This document shows positions 40,671-57,900 of a stretch of 64,000 nucleotides of DNA, piece after piece. The stretch spans positions 668,001 to 732,000 of the forward strand of contig JAIUJO010000082.1 of NCBI GenBank assembly GCA_023846275.1. Reading direction: 5' to 3'. Under the pieces are notes generated by a model. It was not told the DNA's origin and made no database searches. It saw only the letters and a program-made list of their open reading frames with translations. The first letter of the stretch is position 1; each line of letters opens with the position of its first letter. Origin of the DNA: Vanilla planifolia (taxonomy: Eukaryota; Streptophyta; Magnoliopsida; Asparagales; Orchidaceae). A program made the position numbers and the translations under genes.

Positions 40671-40712
40671 TGCACATATAGACACATGCACATATAGACA
40701 CATGCACATATC
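40671..40712. repeat. 16-bp tandem repeat
   Basis: TGCACATATAGACACA is repeated with starts at 40671, 40687 and 40703 (last copy diverging). Confidence 0.8.
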
Positions 40713-43700
40713 CACACATGCATAAGCATATGTACACACACATGCACACACGTGCACATGTAAGCAACTATAGCCAAACAAACTCCCACATACAAACACA
40801 CACATAAACATATACAAACAAGGATGCACTCACAAATGTGTGCACGTGCACACTTGCATGCATGAACCCATTCAAACACACACCAACAAACATGCCCTTG
40901 CACACACATAGGCATACACACACATACAGACATGCACACACACACACACACACACAAATAGATAAAAACATATTCATTAACATAGGAATTGACATAAACA
41001 TATGCACAGACACATGCACGTGCATGCATGCACACACATAAACCTAGATACATACATGAATACATATACACATGCAATAAACAAAAACACACACTCATTT
41101 ACACATGTATGCAAACAGCCACACACACACATGCACACATAGACACACATGCACCCATACATATGCATGCATGCATACACAAAAGCTCAAAAAAATACAT
41201 AAAAATAGGTATGCACTTGTACACGTGTACACATGCACACATGCAAATATAGAAATATATACACACATGTACACAGATATATGCATGTGCACCTACACAC
41301 CCAAACACCTGCAAAATAGCCAATTCGCCTGCACACATACTTGCACAATGCACACACATGCATACTGGCACCCACTCATATAAGCCCTTAAATATACACA
41401 AATACACACATCTGCACATGCACACACATGCATATGAATGCAAGAACACAAGAACACATTCATGCACCCACACACAAACAAGCACATATATACACACTTG
41501 TACACACATAAACAAACATAAACACCCTTACACACTAAAATACACACACACACTTTTATACACATGCATAGCTACACATGCACCCAAACATGGCATATTT
41601 ATGGACACACACACACATAAAATAGTGTGCATGCCACACACATGCACAGACATGCACAACATGCACAAAATGCACAAATATACACTCATGCACATGCACA
41701 AGTACACATGCACACACATAACACTAGCACACTTATGCCCACAGACACACAAGCACACAAATATGTGCACCCACACATACATAAGTACAAGAATGCACAT
41801 AAACACACACAAGCACACACGCACATTTACACAAAAAACCACACACACATCGACACATACACACATGTGCACCGACAACCACACACATATACATTCAAAC
41901 TCCCACATAGGCACCCACACACACTTGTAAACAAGAATATTACACAAATGCATACATACACATGAACTCAAACATGCGCGCATTCAACACATTGATGAGC
42001 AGACACATATGTACATGCACATACACCACACACGCACAAATGAATGCACCCAAACACACAGCACACACATGCACATGCACTTATACACACACACATGTTC
42101 ACACAAGCACACACCAATGCATATATATACATACACACAAGAACATAAGCACACATAGAGACATCCACACACACACGTAGAGGCACACAGACACAAATCG
42201 ATAATTACTCATGCCCATGCACACACACATGTACACACACATGCACACATATACATGCAAACATACACACAAGCACACAAACACACACATATGCTTGCAC
42301 ACAAACACATGAACACACACACACAAACACACAAGTGCACCCATGCACTCAAACGCTCACGTGCATGCACACAAACACATGCACCAATGCACACAAAAAT
42401 ATAAACATGCAACATAGATGCATATATGCCCTTGAATACTTATACATGTGCATGCACATGCACACACACTCATGCACATCCCTACACACATAAACACACA
42501 CACACACACTCCCACATGTCCCTACACATAGACACACATGTACAAAAAAACACACATATACACGTAGAGATGTACAAACATAAGGACACAAAAAACACCC
42601 ACACATGCCCACATGCATTGACACACATACATATGTAGTCTCTAATCCCTAAAAAAGCACACACATGTACCTAAGTGCACAAACACATGCACACACCCAC
42701 ACACATGTATATAGGCACACACACATGCACACATACAAACACCTTAATTGACATACATGTATAAAAACACATGTACACACAAAAACATCCATATGAACAC
42801 ATAGACACATGCACATGCATAGGTACACAGACACAATCACACACACAAGTGCACATGGATGCAAACCCACATGCACAAAGACACACACAAAAGCATGCAC
42901 ACACATTATACATGCACATAAATACACACATGCACACAAACACAATCATGCACAATTAGATACCCATAAACAAGCATACACACCCACATTCATACATGCT
43001 TGCACACATGCACAAACACACAAACGTGCACAGAAGAACACATGCACAAACTCACTTGTGCACAAACACACACATGCACACAAACTAAAATACACATATG
43101 CAAATGATCATGCACATGCACACAAACAAATAGTCACACACAAATGCACACACGTACACATAAATGCACATATACACACACTTATATACACACATTCACA
43201 TGCATATACATGCAAACACTCACACATAGATATATGCATGCATAATTGCACATACATATGTACACACACACACACCTTAAAAAACATGCATGCAAATATC
43301 CATGCACACATAGGAACACACATACACATGAATGCTCACACACAAACAAATTTGCACAAACACACACAAATACATGCACCCACCAACATGCATGTAGACA
43401 CCGACTAACATGCATGCAAACATGCACACATGCATAGGCATACACACAGGCACATACATAGGCCACATGCACACGCACACATTCATGCGCACAAGCATGC
43501 ACCTAAAAATAAATAAACACAGGTGCACATAAACATTCACACAAGTGCTCATGCACACACCTACAAATATGCAAATGCAAAATCATACACACACTCACAG
43601 AAGCATACATACACGCAAGCATGCAAAAAAATCATACAAATGCAAGCAAACAACACATGCATCCACTTACACACACGTACAAGTAATGCACATACACATA

Positions 43701-45937
43701 TATATGCACTCGTATATGCACACGCATGCAAATCATCACAAATGCATGCAGACACAAACACACACTTGCACATAAGAATGCACACAAAAATGCACACATT
43801 GGCACACATGCATACAAACACAAATGCACATATAATCACACACACACGAATGCACACACATGCAGAAACACATGAATCATGACACACAGCACCACACACA
43901 CTCACACATAGACATGAACATGAAGACACACATGTGCTTCTGTGCAAACACATATGCAAACACACAAACACCCATATAAAACACATAAATGATTACAGAC
44001 ACTGGTGTACATGAGCACACACACCCACATACACATGTACATAGATGAACACACATGCATATGCAACCACCACACAAATGTATGCACACATAAAACCACA
44101 TTACATACACATGAACCCACACACTTGAACACACACACACACAAAGTCACACATGCACACACATGCATGCACACACATGTATGCACACACATGCATGCAC
44201 ACACATTCTTATGCATAGACATGCACACACAAGAAAAGCACGTGCTCTCTCTCTCACACACACACATGCATGCACGCACAAGAAAGTACAAAACATGATG
44301 ACACATGCACACATACACAAGAGCACAGACAAATACAAACCATAAACACACACTTATTCTAATATGCACACATATAAATGAACTCACACACGCACATGGC
44401 ACCTAGACACACCAACATACATGAACACATGCACACTCACACCCACACACACACACGTGCTTCTATTCACACAAACACACACACCCTTACACACACACAC
44501 ATTGATAGCACATATATGCACAAACGCACACAAATGCAAGACCACATAGATACAAACACATACACATGCACTCACACATGCATATGCATGTAGACATATG
44601 CACATGCACCCACGTATACACAAGCATGCATACAACAACACACACACACACACACACTTGCATACATAGGCACAAACACACACCTACACACAAGAATATG
44701 CATGCACACTCAAAACCAGACACATGTTAACACAAACACAGCACATAGACACACATGCACATACACATTCAATCACATGTCTCCACACATAATAACACAT
44801 ATGCATACACATGCACACACACGCATGCACACATGCATAACACACACAAAACATGTATGCATGCATGCACACACACACACACAATCATACATGGGTACAT
44901 GCACACATTTGTTGTACACACGCACCCACACACACATACGACCACACAGCCAAGCATCAATGCACACATGTACATGCCCACACATACACATAAGAGCACC
45001 TACACACAAACACATGCACTCAAACTGGCACACTCATAATCAATCACATGCACTTGCAGAACACACACACATACACGCACACAAACTCATATGCACCCTC
45101 ATGCACACAAATGCATTTACACACACTACCACACAAATGAACATTCACGCACACACACACACATGCTCACACATACACACATAACCACAGACAAGTGCAG
45201 TGCATACTAACACACAAATACCCACACACATGCATGCACTCACACACACATGCAAATGCATAAGGACATAAATAGATGGATACATAGGCACACACAGATA
45301 TACACCTACACACACACAAGCACTTGAACATGCATAGATAGATACACATACACACACATGCACACATACATGCAAACACACACATGCATATGTATACACG
45401 CACAAGCATACATGTATAAACACATACATACACATAAAAACTCATACATATGCACACACACACAAAAATTCTTTCACATTGGCACATACTCATGCATGCA
45501 TAGCCATGCAGACACATGCACAAATATTCTCATGCATGCACATGTACACATGCATAAGCAAGGCACACATATAAGAACAAACACAACAATACACCCACCC
45601 AAGCCCACAAATATACAAATACATGCACAAGCATGCTCAAGAGTAGACACTCACACAAATACACATGCACACCCACACACACACTCATATAGACACACAT
45701 ACACATATACACACTAACTCATACACAAACACATACACAAAAACGTGTACACACACATGTTGCACACACGCACATACCTACACATGCATGCACATGTGCA
45801 CACACAAACAAACATATGCACATACACAGGCAAATAAACACACAGATACACCCATATACGTGTGCATGAACATAGACACAAACATGCATGCACATATGAA
45901 CAAACATACAAACACTCCAACATGCACACACAAACAC

Positions 45938-45959
45938 ACATACACACATGTGTGTATGT
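45938..45959. repeat. Perfect 22-bp palindrome
   Basis: The right half TGTGTGTATGT is the exact reverse complement of the left half ACATACACACA, with no spacer. It is one of the longest perfect palindromes I noticed in the field and could form a small cruciform. Confidence 0.8.
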
Positions 45960-48495
45960 ATGTGGACACCAACACACACACAGACTCACACTCATCAACA
46001 CGTAGACATGCATTTGAATGCACACACACACACATGCAACTCATTGAGACAAATGTGCATAAGCATGCAAATGTATATGCACACATACACAAACACATGC
46101 ACATGAGTGCACAAATGCACACACTAGCTCATATATAGGCAAAAACACCCCCACACACATGCACTTGCACACATATGCAAAAACATGTATACAAACATAC
46201 ACATGCACAAGCATGCAAACACACACATACAATCACATATGCATGCACACACACACACACATATATATAAATATTCATGCATGAAAACACACACATAAGA
46301 ATACATAAAAAAATACTCACACACACATGCAAACATGCATGCATCCACATTCACATAAGAAGATGCACGAAGATAGGTAAACACATATGCATGGACACAT
46401 AGGCTTCACACATGTCCACATGCATGCACGCACACACAATCACATGCACAAGCACAAGTATAGACATGACACATACACTCACACATGTACTCATAAACAT
46501 GTGCATGCACACACATGGGAGCACACACACATAATAAAGCACAAGCACAAACACACACAGACACACATGTAGAATTACATGCACATATAAACAAATGAAG
46601 ACACATAATTGGAGAAACATAAACTCACTCACACATGCACTCATGCACATGCTCGTGTGTATGCACAAAAACACACACAAGTGCACACATACAAACAAAC
46701 ACTCATGCATTAGTGCTCACATGCACACACACACACACACCCACACACCAATGCACAAAGATGCATACACACACATAAACATATGCATGAATGCACACAC
46801 ACATAGACACAAAAATGCCAAAATGGACACAGACATGCAAACACACATAAACACATACATGTGTAGACAACCTAAACACACATGCATACACTGACTCAAA
46901 CATACACACAAGCACACATGCATGCACATCTACAAACACATGCACCTCCATACATACATATATTCACTCACACATACATGCACGTGCGCATACTTACACA
47001 CACTTGGACACAAATGAACAAATACACACAAACATAAAAACATCTGCATGTACGCACACACACCCACATTTGTAGACACACACACAAACACATAATGACA
47101 CACACACATGTACACCCAGGTACAAAATGGAATTCATTTACACACACACACACACAACAACATGCATTCACACACACACAACCATATGCATGCACACATA
47201 CACAACTACACAAGCATAAACATGCACACATATGCACACAACATAAAGATCCGCATACACATGCACACATGCACTCACACAAACACACAAAGAAACATTC
47301 AAATAAACATTAATACATATATATGCACACACACTTGCATAAGTAAAAATACATGCACATACAAACACAGACACATGCTCACATGCCCTTATGGACACAC
47401 ACTAACACATGCACCCATGCACAAATGCACACTTGCACGCACACATAGACACACACAACCTATAAGTAAGTGCACACACAAAAAGGCACACACATGCAAA
47501 TTTACACACATAGCTACACACATGTACATGAAAATGCTTACACTCATGAATTGACACACATGCTCACACACATACAAGCACACACACCTGATGAAACACT
47601 TGCATGCACTTACACACACACATGTGTGTGCCTAGGCAAACACACATGTATGCACACATGCATGCACACACATGTGTGCATACACTCAAGCATGCACACA
47701 CATGCACACCCACACACACATCTACACACACTCTTGCATATGAATAAACAAACACATATGCACACGTTCATGCACACATATGTGCATGGATGTACACATA
47801 AAGGCACGCACACACACTCGCACAACACACACCCACACCAGCTCCACAAAGATGCACACACACATGCACATTAACACATGCACACACATATACTCACATG
47901 CACACTTGCACACACATGCACAAACATGTACGTGCACAGCCAAACATGCACACTCACACAAATGGATAGACATGTGCCCACAAACACACACACACATGCA
48001 TGCCCACATAGGGACACCAACACAAATGTGCACCAACTCTCACAAGAGAGATACAAATAAGCACAAATGCACACATGCACATGCACATAAATACATGTAA
48101 ATAATTATGTGCTTACACATAAATATATACACAAACACTCACACACACACATACACACATGTATGCACACAAACACAGATGTATACAAAATATGCACACA
48201 TGCACAAACATGTATGTAAAAGGATGCACATGCACAAAGTGCTAACACGCACTTGTACAGACAAAATAAAACACAGGCACATAGGCATGCACACATAGAC
48301 CCACACACATAAACACAAACATGGTCACATATATACATGTAAACATGCACACACTAACACATGCACACAAACAAACACACACACACACACACTTGCACAA
48401 ACATACACGAGTACATGCATGAATTCATGCAAATGCATGCATACACATAAAAATACACACTCCTCTACACACACTAATTCCTTTACATGCACACA

Positions 48496-48551
48496 CATGC
48501 ACAACCACACATGCACAACCACACATGCACAAACACACATGCACAAACACA
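48496..48551. repeat. 14-bp tandem repeat, four copies
   Basis: CATGCACAACCACA and its variant CATGCACAAACACA start at 48496, 48510, 48524 and 48538. The pair-wise change from AACC to AAAC shows stepwise copying. Confidence 0.85.
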
Positions 48552-48940
48552 AACATAGATGCTTATGCACACACACACACACTATTGACACATACACACA
48601 TGCATTTGCATATGCACATACATGAATAAATGCACACTCTCTTGCACACAAAGTCGCATGTGTACAAACACAAATTCACACAAATGCATTTTTGCATGTA
48701 CATGCACATACGCACACACACACACACAAATGCATGCACACATATGCACTAATGCACAAACACACACATGGCTACATGCACTCACATGTGCACAAGAATG
48801 CGTTTAAAAATACATGTACACACACATGTGCACTCATGCACACACATGAACACACGCATGCATGCACATATGCTCTTACACATGAACACACACAAACATA
48901 GATGCTTATACACATACATGTGCACACACACACAAACACA

Positions 48941-48970
48941 CGTGTACACACACACAAACACACGTGTACA
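48941..48970. repeat. 22-bp direct repeat around CACACGTGTACA
   Basis: The CACGTGTACACA element occurs twice 22 bp apart in an otherwise pure CA context. A related landmark, AAACATAGATGCTTAT, also occurs near 48551 and 48894, suggesting a ~345-bp local duplication. Confidence 0.6.
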
Positions 48971-51900
48971 CACATATGCACGCACACATGAGAGCACATG
49001 TGCACACACAGACACACCCACATGTACCCACACACATTCACACACGCCAAAGAACACACACACCAATGCACACATGCTTACATGCATGAACAAATGCAAG
49101 CACATACACATGCACACATACACACATACTCACACGCATTTATGAATACACACACACAAACACAAAGTTGCACACACACATTGACACGTTTGTGCATGTG
49201 TAAAAGCAAACATGGACAACACACACAGACACATGCACGTGCACAGAAACTCTCGTATATTCACAATATACACAAAAATACACCATAAGAGCATATGTCT
49301 AAATACGCATACACCCACACAAGACACACAAAGACACATGGACACACCCTCTCACACATGTATGCATACCCATACACATTTGTACACATACACATAGATA
49401 TACTCATGAGCAAACACACACATGAAGACACACATTCACTTGCACCCACACACACACACATGTGCACTCACAAACACACAAATACACAGAAACATTCACT
49501 CAAATGCATACATACATAAATAGACATATCAATGTGCATATACACTCACACACACAAACACATGTAAGCATGCACATAGACAAAATCACACACTCTCCCT
49601 CTCTCCCAAACATGCAACACACACATACACACCCATTCATACACATGCACACACACACACACACACAAGTAGACACATATACACACAAACACACATGCAT
49701 GTGTATAGCCACACACACAACTATATACACGAACACACAAAGACACGCATGCATGAGACACACATGCATGCACACAAATGCATTTGAGCATGTGCCCACA
49801 CACACATATAATCACACGTGAACACAAACACACACACATAAACACGTACATACAATTACATGGGCATGCATAAGGACATGAACAAAGATGCACACACACA
49901 CACATGCAAACACACACAAGCATATGCACCCAAATGCATGCAACACACACACACATACATACACAAGTAAGTGCATGCTTGCACACACATGCACAAAGCA
50001 CAAATGCACACACAAGCACACATACAAAAGCACAAAAAAGCAACACATGCACACAGGCTTACACACCAAAAGGACACACACAAACATGGTCACACATATA
50101 CATGCAAACATGCTCATATGTATATAAATATGCTCAAACACACACACATACACCCACACATGCACATATGCAAAAAAAACATGCAAATGCACACGTACTC
50201 ACAATGAAAGACACACAACCACACACAATCATGCCCATACACCCACACATACAAACAAACACTCACACACATGTGCACGAATGCATAGGTACATTCGCAT
50301 AAATATACAAGCATGTATGTACACACACATGTGTAGGTGCACACTCGCACAAATCCATACACACACATACACAAATAGATGCTCATACATTTACTCACAA
50401 AAGCACACATGCATAAACATAAACACACACATGTTAATATGCACAAACACACACAAATGCACACATACACATATGCATAAGCACGTACACACAATCATGC
50501 AGGCATCCACACACATGCCCACAAGCACACACACCCATGCAAACACACACCCACAAACACTTGTACACACAAACACATGCACCCATGCACACACACAAGC
50601 ATACATATAAGAATACACATGCATACCTATGCACATAAAGGAAAATGCATATGCATAGGATCAAGCACATACACGTATGCACATGTACACACTCGCATGT
50701 ACAAAAACATATAAACTCATGTACACACCCACCCACACACACACACACACAAACAAGCACATGCACACATGCACACACTCATATACCCATTAACATAAAT
50801 GCTAACACGCTCGTACACATGAACAAATGTAAAAACATATATATGCACACACATACACATATAATTGCACACACACTTGCACAAACACACACACATGTAC
50901 ACACATACATACACACACATACAGTCACACTTGCACACACACAAGCACACACACACATATACACAAACATAAGGACATACACACAGGCACACATGAATGA
51001 ATGCACACATCCACAATCACAACAATGAGTGCTTACACACATACAAATGCATACACATTTGCACATTTACAAGCATGCATGCAAACACACACAAAGAGAC
51101 ACATGTACAGACACACAAGCAGAAAGACACACGCATAGTCTCACACACACAAACATGCATACACTACACATTTTATCACACAAATACACACAAAAACACA
51201 TGCACGAACGCATGCACATGTATACACATGCGCACACACACTCGCACACACCCATGTATAGAAACACCTAGAAGATACAATACACACGCACCCATCCAAA
51301 CACGAACACATATGTGTGCATGCACACACACAAGGGTACACATACAAGCCCAAGCACATACATGCATGCACCTAATCATGCACACATACACACACAATCC
51401 CAAAAGCACACATAAGCATACACACATATACAAACAGACAGACACACACACACACACACCCCTATAAACACATATAAAAATAGACACAGACATGCACACA
51501 TGTACACACATGGATGCACACACACACACATGTAATCACTCATGTGTGCCTACACACAAATGCACATGCACTCAAACACAAGCAAACAGACACACATACA
51601 TGCTCCTACACTTTCACTCAAGCATACACACATAGACGCACACATACACATCAATGTGTATGGACAAATGCATGGACACATGTGCACACATACCCATATG
51701 CTCGTACACACACGCATGCACAACACTCAAACACATGCTTCCTCCTACTCAAGTGTGCATAAATAAAAACATGAACATACACACAAACACATAAGCACAC
51801 AAATGCACCCATGCTCACACACATACACACATAGATACACATGCACACAAGCTCATGGATGCATATATTCATAAATACACATGCACACATGCAAACACAC

Positions 51901-54900
51901 ACATAAGAATAGACAAATGCATGAACACACACACACACATGCTTTCATAAATGCATGCATATGAACACATGGATACACACACAAATGCACATGCTCACTC
52001 ACACACACAAGCACACAAACATGCTTACATACACAAACACACATGCACACACACCCACACACACCACCACAAACATGCACACAAATGTAGACACACACAT
52101 ACACTCACACACATGAACACAAGGACACACATGTGCAAATGCAGACACACATAAAAACATAAGCATGCATAAACACAACAATGCACATGCACACACATGC
52201 ACAAATGCATTAACACTAACATAGAATCACACCCACACATATGTACAAAAATGCATGCACACAAGTGAACACAAATGCACAAAAACACACACACACATGA
52301 TGATGCGCACTCTGTAATGCACACAAATATGAGACCTATAACGAATGCAAGCACTTGTGTAAAGATGTGTCAGCATGCTTGCACACATGCACATACACAC
52401 ATGTATATGCATGCACACATGCCTACACACATACTCAAACATATAAGTAAACACATACATGCACACACACAATGCATGCATGCATGAATAGACACACGTG
52501 CACACCTGTACCCATAGACATGCATACATGCACATATAACACGCACACTTTCTCACACCCACATGCTTGCATTCCCACACATACAAACACACACTATGTA
52601 CACATTCTCACAAACATTCACACACATACACGTGCATATAGGCACATGCACACATACACAAACACTAACACACTTACACAATGATGCATACACACACACA
52701 TGCACATATGCACACATACACAAGCACACATGCACATGCATGCTTTCACATATACACAACATGCATCCACTAACACATACATGTGCACACAATTATGCTC
52801 ACAAGTACACACACAAATGCACACATAGACACCCACGTGCACATACGTAGACAAAGACACACATACATGCACACAAACACATACATAAATGCATTTATGC
52901 ACATACACAGGCACACACACACACAAATGCTTACACATATATAATAATGCATGCACACACATTGAGATGCACACATTCACACACACTCCTATGTATGTAC
53001 ACATACTCATAAGAATGCACCCACACACATATATATAAGTAAATGTGAATACAGATGTGCACATTGACATACACATGTAGACATACACATTCAAACACAC
53101 ACACAAGCACACAGGCAAACACACACACAAATACACATATGCATGCACAGGCTCACACAAACGCACAAATGCATGTGCAAGTGCACAAACACCCACATTA
53201 CCAAGAATAAACACACACATGCTAGAACAGACACAAAGGTACACTCACATGAACACACACACAATGACACATTCATAGCCACATCTTAGCACACATATAC
53301 ACATGCACACATATAGATACGCACATGCATGCATGCAACATACATGAGAAAACATGTATCTACATGCACACACATGCACATTCATATGCATAAGCACAAA
53401 AATGCACACGCACAAAAGCTCACAAACATGGACATACACATGTCCACACATGTCTAAAAATAAATACACATGCATGCACACATAAATACACACACATGTA
53501 TGCATGCACATAAATACAAATGCCCATTCACTCCCACACACATGCACACTCATGCACACAAACACATACACACACACATGTCACATACACATATACACAC
53601 CCAAATACACACATGTTCACACTCACACACACACACACACACACCTACACATACGCATGCATAATCACATGCACACACTCACACATATGTACAAACACTT
53701 GCTTGCACATGCATAAGTGCATGCATATTCAAGCCTACAAGAACACACATGAGTGCTCACACAAATACACGCACACGCACACACACACCCATAGACATGC
53801 ACACACAACACACACATAGATGCACATGCACACATGCCTATGAAACACACAAATGTATGTATGAACACTTTCAAGCACACACCCATGTACATGCACAAAT
53901 ATGCATGAGCATGTGCACACATACACACACATGCACAATTATAAACACACAAGCACACACACATGTGCATACACATGCACAAGCACACAAAAAAAATACA
54001 TACATATACACACACACTCACACACACACACCCACACAGCCACATACACACTTGCATGCACATATATATACACACATACACACACACATGTATACATAAA
54101 TGCATAAATACAAGCACATTAATAAATTCATGTTTACAAGTACACACACACACATAGGAACACACACACACATATAGAAAAACATGTAAACATACACACA
54201 CACACACCCACACTCACACACACTTGGGGACAAACATGCTTCCTCATGTATACACACATACGCTCACACACAAAGTTGTATAGACACAGACACATACATG
54301 CAAAAACACATGCATACAAGCAAACACACACACACACACGCACACATGTGCACACTCATAGGTTCACACATATGCCAACACACAAACATGCACACATGCA
54401 CTTACAGACACCCCTACACCAACACATTCATGTGCACACAAACATATATACAAAAACATGCACACATAGACACACACAAAAACACACACATATAGGCTCA
54501 CATAGACTCTCATCCATGTCAACACACACATGCACCCATAGACACACATAGACACTCACACACACATACGCACAAGCACATGCACACATACACACAAAGA
54601 CATGAACACAAATAGACACACAACCATGTGCACACACAAATGTGCATATGCACAAATGCACTTGCATAAACACACATGCCCACACACAATCACACACACA
54701 TAAACATGCACACATGAACACAAACAAATGCAAAGGCACCCACATGCACATGCACACACACACACATGAGCATATAAGAACACACATATATAGTCACATG
54801 CACACACACAAATGCACTCACATAAATACGTGCATAGCTAGACACACATTTACACACACACACACACACACACATAACCATTCACATAAATGTACACACA

Positions 54901-57900
54901 CACATGCATCTAAGCATTCACATGCAAACATGTATACATGCATACACATGCACAAACATAGACACACACATTGGTACAAACACGACCATGCACACACATG
55001 TAGATGCATACACAAACACACACATATGCACACTCACACATCAATGTCAGCATGCACATAGAAACATGAAAATAAAGGTACACACATGCATGTGCAGAAC
55101 ATGTACAAATATGCATACATAAGCACACATGCATACACATAGAAACACACACACACACATGCACAAGCACACACGTTCAAAGACACATAAGCACACCTGA
55201 GCACATGCTTGCACATGTAGTAACATGCCAAGACACATCATTATCCACATGCGCACACAGACAAATGCATGCACAAATAGACACACACACATTCATATAC
55301 TTGCACAAGCATGCACATACACAAAAGCACATACTCACAAACACTTGTACACATATGTGTGCATACACACTTTCCAACACAAAAACACACATACTCACAT
55401 AAACACAAACTCTCACATGCACACACAAATATGTAGACATGCATGCACACATATATAGGTACAAACGCATGCCCACACAAACACACAGCTACACATGCAC
55501 AAATATATATGCACACATAGACATTCATGTACACACATGTGCATGTGCTTTAGAACACACACATGCACACATGCACATGCACACACATGCACACACATCT
55601 GTATACACACATAAGTAAACACAAACACACCTACACACACATGCATATAAAAATATAGACACACATCCATAATCACACATATACACAAGTACACATCAAT
55701 GCATAGATAAACACACACACCCACATGTGCCAACATGTGCACGTCCACATGCAATACACACACTCACTCACACACACTAGTACACACACACACATATGCA
55801 TGTCGACAAACAAAGTAATAAACTCTCACACATAAATACAAACACACACACACACATGTGCAGGTATGCACACGCACAACAACACATACATATGTAGGCA
55901 CATACACAAATGCACGAACGTGTACACACACAACATACACACATGTAATACACATACAAATATTCAAATGCAAGCCAAAATAAACCTAAACACATACACA
56001 TGCCTGCACCATACACATGCATGTAGATGCACACACACAAAGACACATGCACACATATAGCAACATACACACATGCACACACATTAGAACGCTGACACAT
56101 TCTTAAGCACACACATGCAAACCCACACTCAAGCACATATGCATGCATGCATAAACACATAAAAACACACATAGATAACCAAACCATCACACATGCATGC
56201 ACAAACATGCACACACTTGCATAGCACACACATGCACACACACACACCCAGTCACGTGCAAATTAACACAAACACACATGCATGCATGCACACACACACA
56301 CACACACACACAAACATGCACACATGCACACTTGCAAATGAATGCACATACACATGGACACACCCATATACCCACACTTTTACATGCACACAAGCAAACA
56401 TACATGCACATAACCATAGGTATATGCACACAAACACACATGTACACATATGCACACACACACACATGCTTGGCAAAGAATACACACACACATGCATAGA
56501 AACACACACAAACACATGCATGCACACAAACACACCCATACAAAAACATGCAAAGACACACATGCACTGACACTTACAACACATGCAAACGCTCAAGCAC
56601 ACACGTAAACAAATGCACACACAGATGTGCACACATGTGCTCGAACCTGTAAACACAAATGGACACACTTACAAACATGTACATACACAAGCACATGCAT
56701 GCACACATACATAAGCACACACATAAACACACTAACAAACACAGACACATAGTCTCACATATATGCACACAGATGCATACACACACACACAAGTATGAAG
56801 ACATGCATGCACATGCACATGCCCACACACACAACACACATATACAAATAAACACAAGCATGTATACATATGCACAAGCAGACTCAAACATGAAAACAAA
56901 CATAAACAAATACACAGGGACACACATGCACACTTGCATGCACCTGCACACATTGAAGTACAGACACACATGAGTGCACACACACACATGGATGCATAGA
57001 CATAGACACACACACACACATGCTCACATTCTCATATAAACACACATGCACACATGCAAATGCATATATAGATGCACACACACACACACAAGTACACATG
57101 TACAAACACATTCACACATACACAAACACATGCATGCACACACAAACAGACACTCACACATGTACACACATACTCACATATGCACATACATGCACACACA
57201 CGCACACACACACAATCACACATCACATACATGCATGCACACACATGCAACAACACATGCACACATACACTTAAGCATAGAGATGCACACACACACACAC
57301 ACATGCAAATATACTAACACATAGACATACACACACGTGTGTTCTTATGCACACAGTCATGCTTTCACAAGCTCACAAGCACACACATACTAATACTATG
57401 AACATAGACACACACACACACACTCACATGAACAAAAACTCACACACACACACATACATGCACATGCATGTGCACACACAATTGCACAAAAACATACACA
57501 CACACCCACATACACACATATATGCACATAGACACATAATCATATACACACATGTACACAAAGACGTATGCACATATACATGCACAGACACCCTGCACAC
57601 ACACATCGACACACATGCACAATCACACACGTGCATTCTTAGATGTGCACACAAGCATACGCAAATGCACACACACACACACACCTATGCATGTGTGCAC
57701 ATGCAAACATGCATACACACTCAAGTACATAAGTGCACATACACATGCAACGAACCAACACCCAAACACACACACATGCATGCACCCATGTGTGCACATG
57801 CACACATACACAAAAGTGCACACATGCATATGCATAGCAACACACACATCCACAAACATTAACAAAGACATAAACACAATCACAGACACACAAAAGAATA

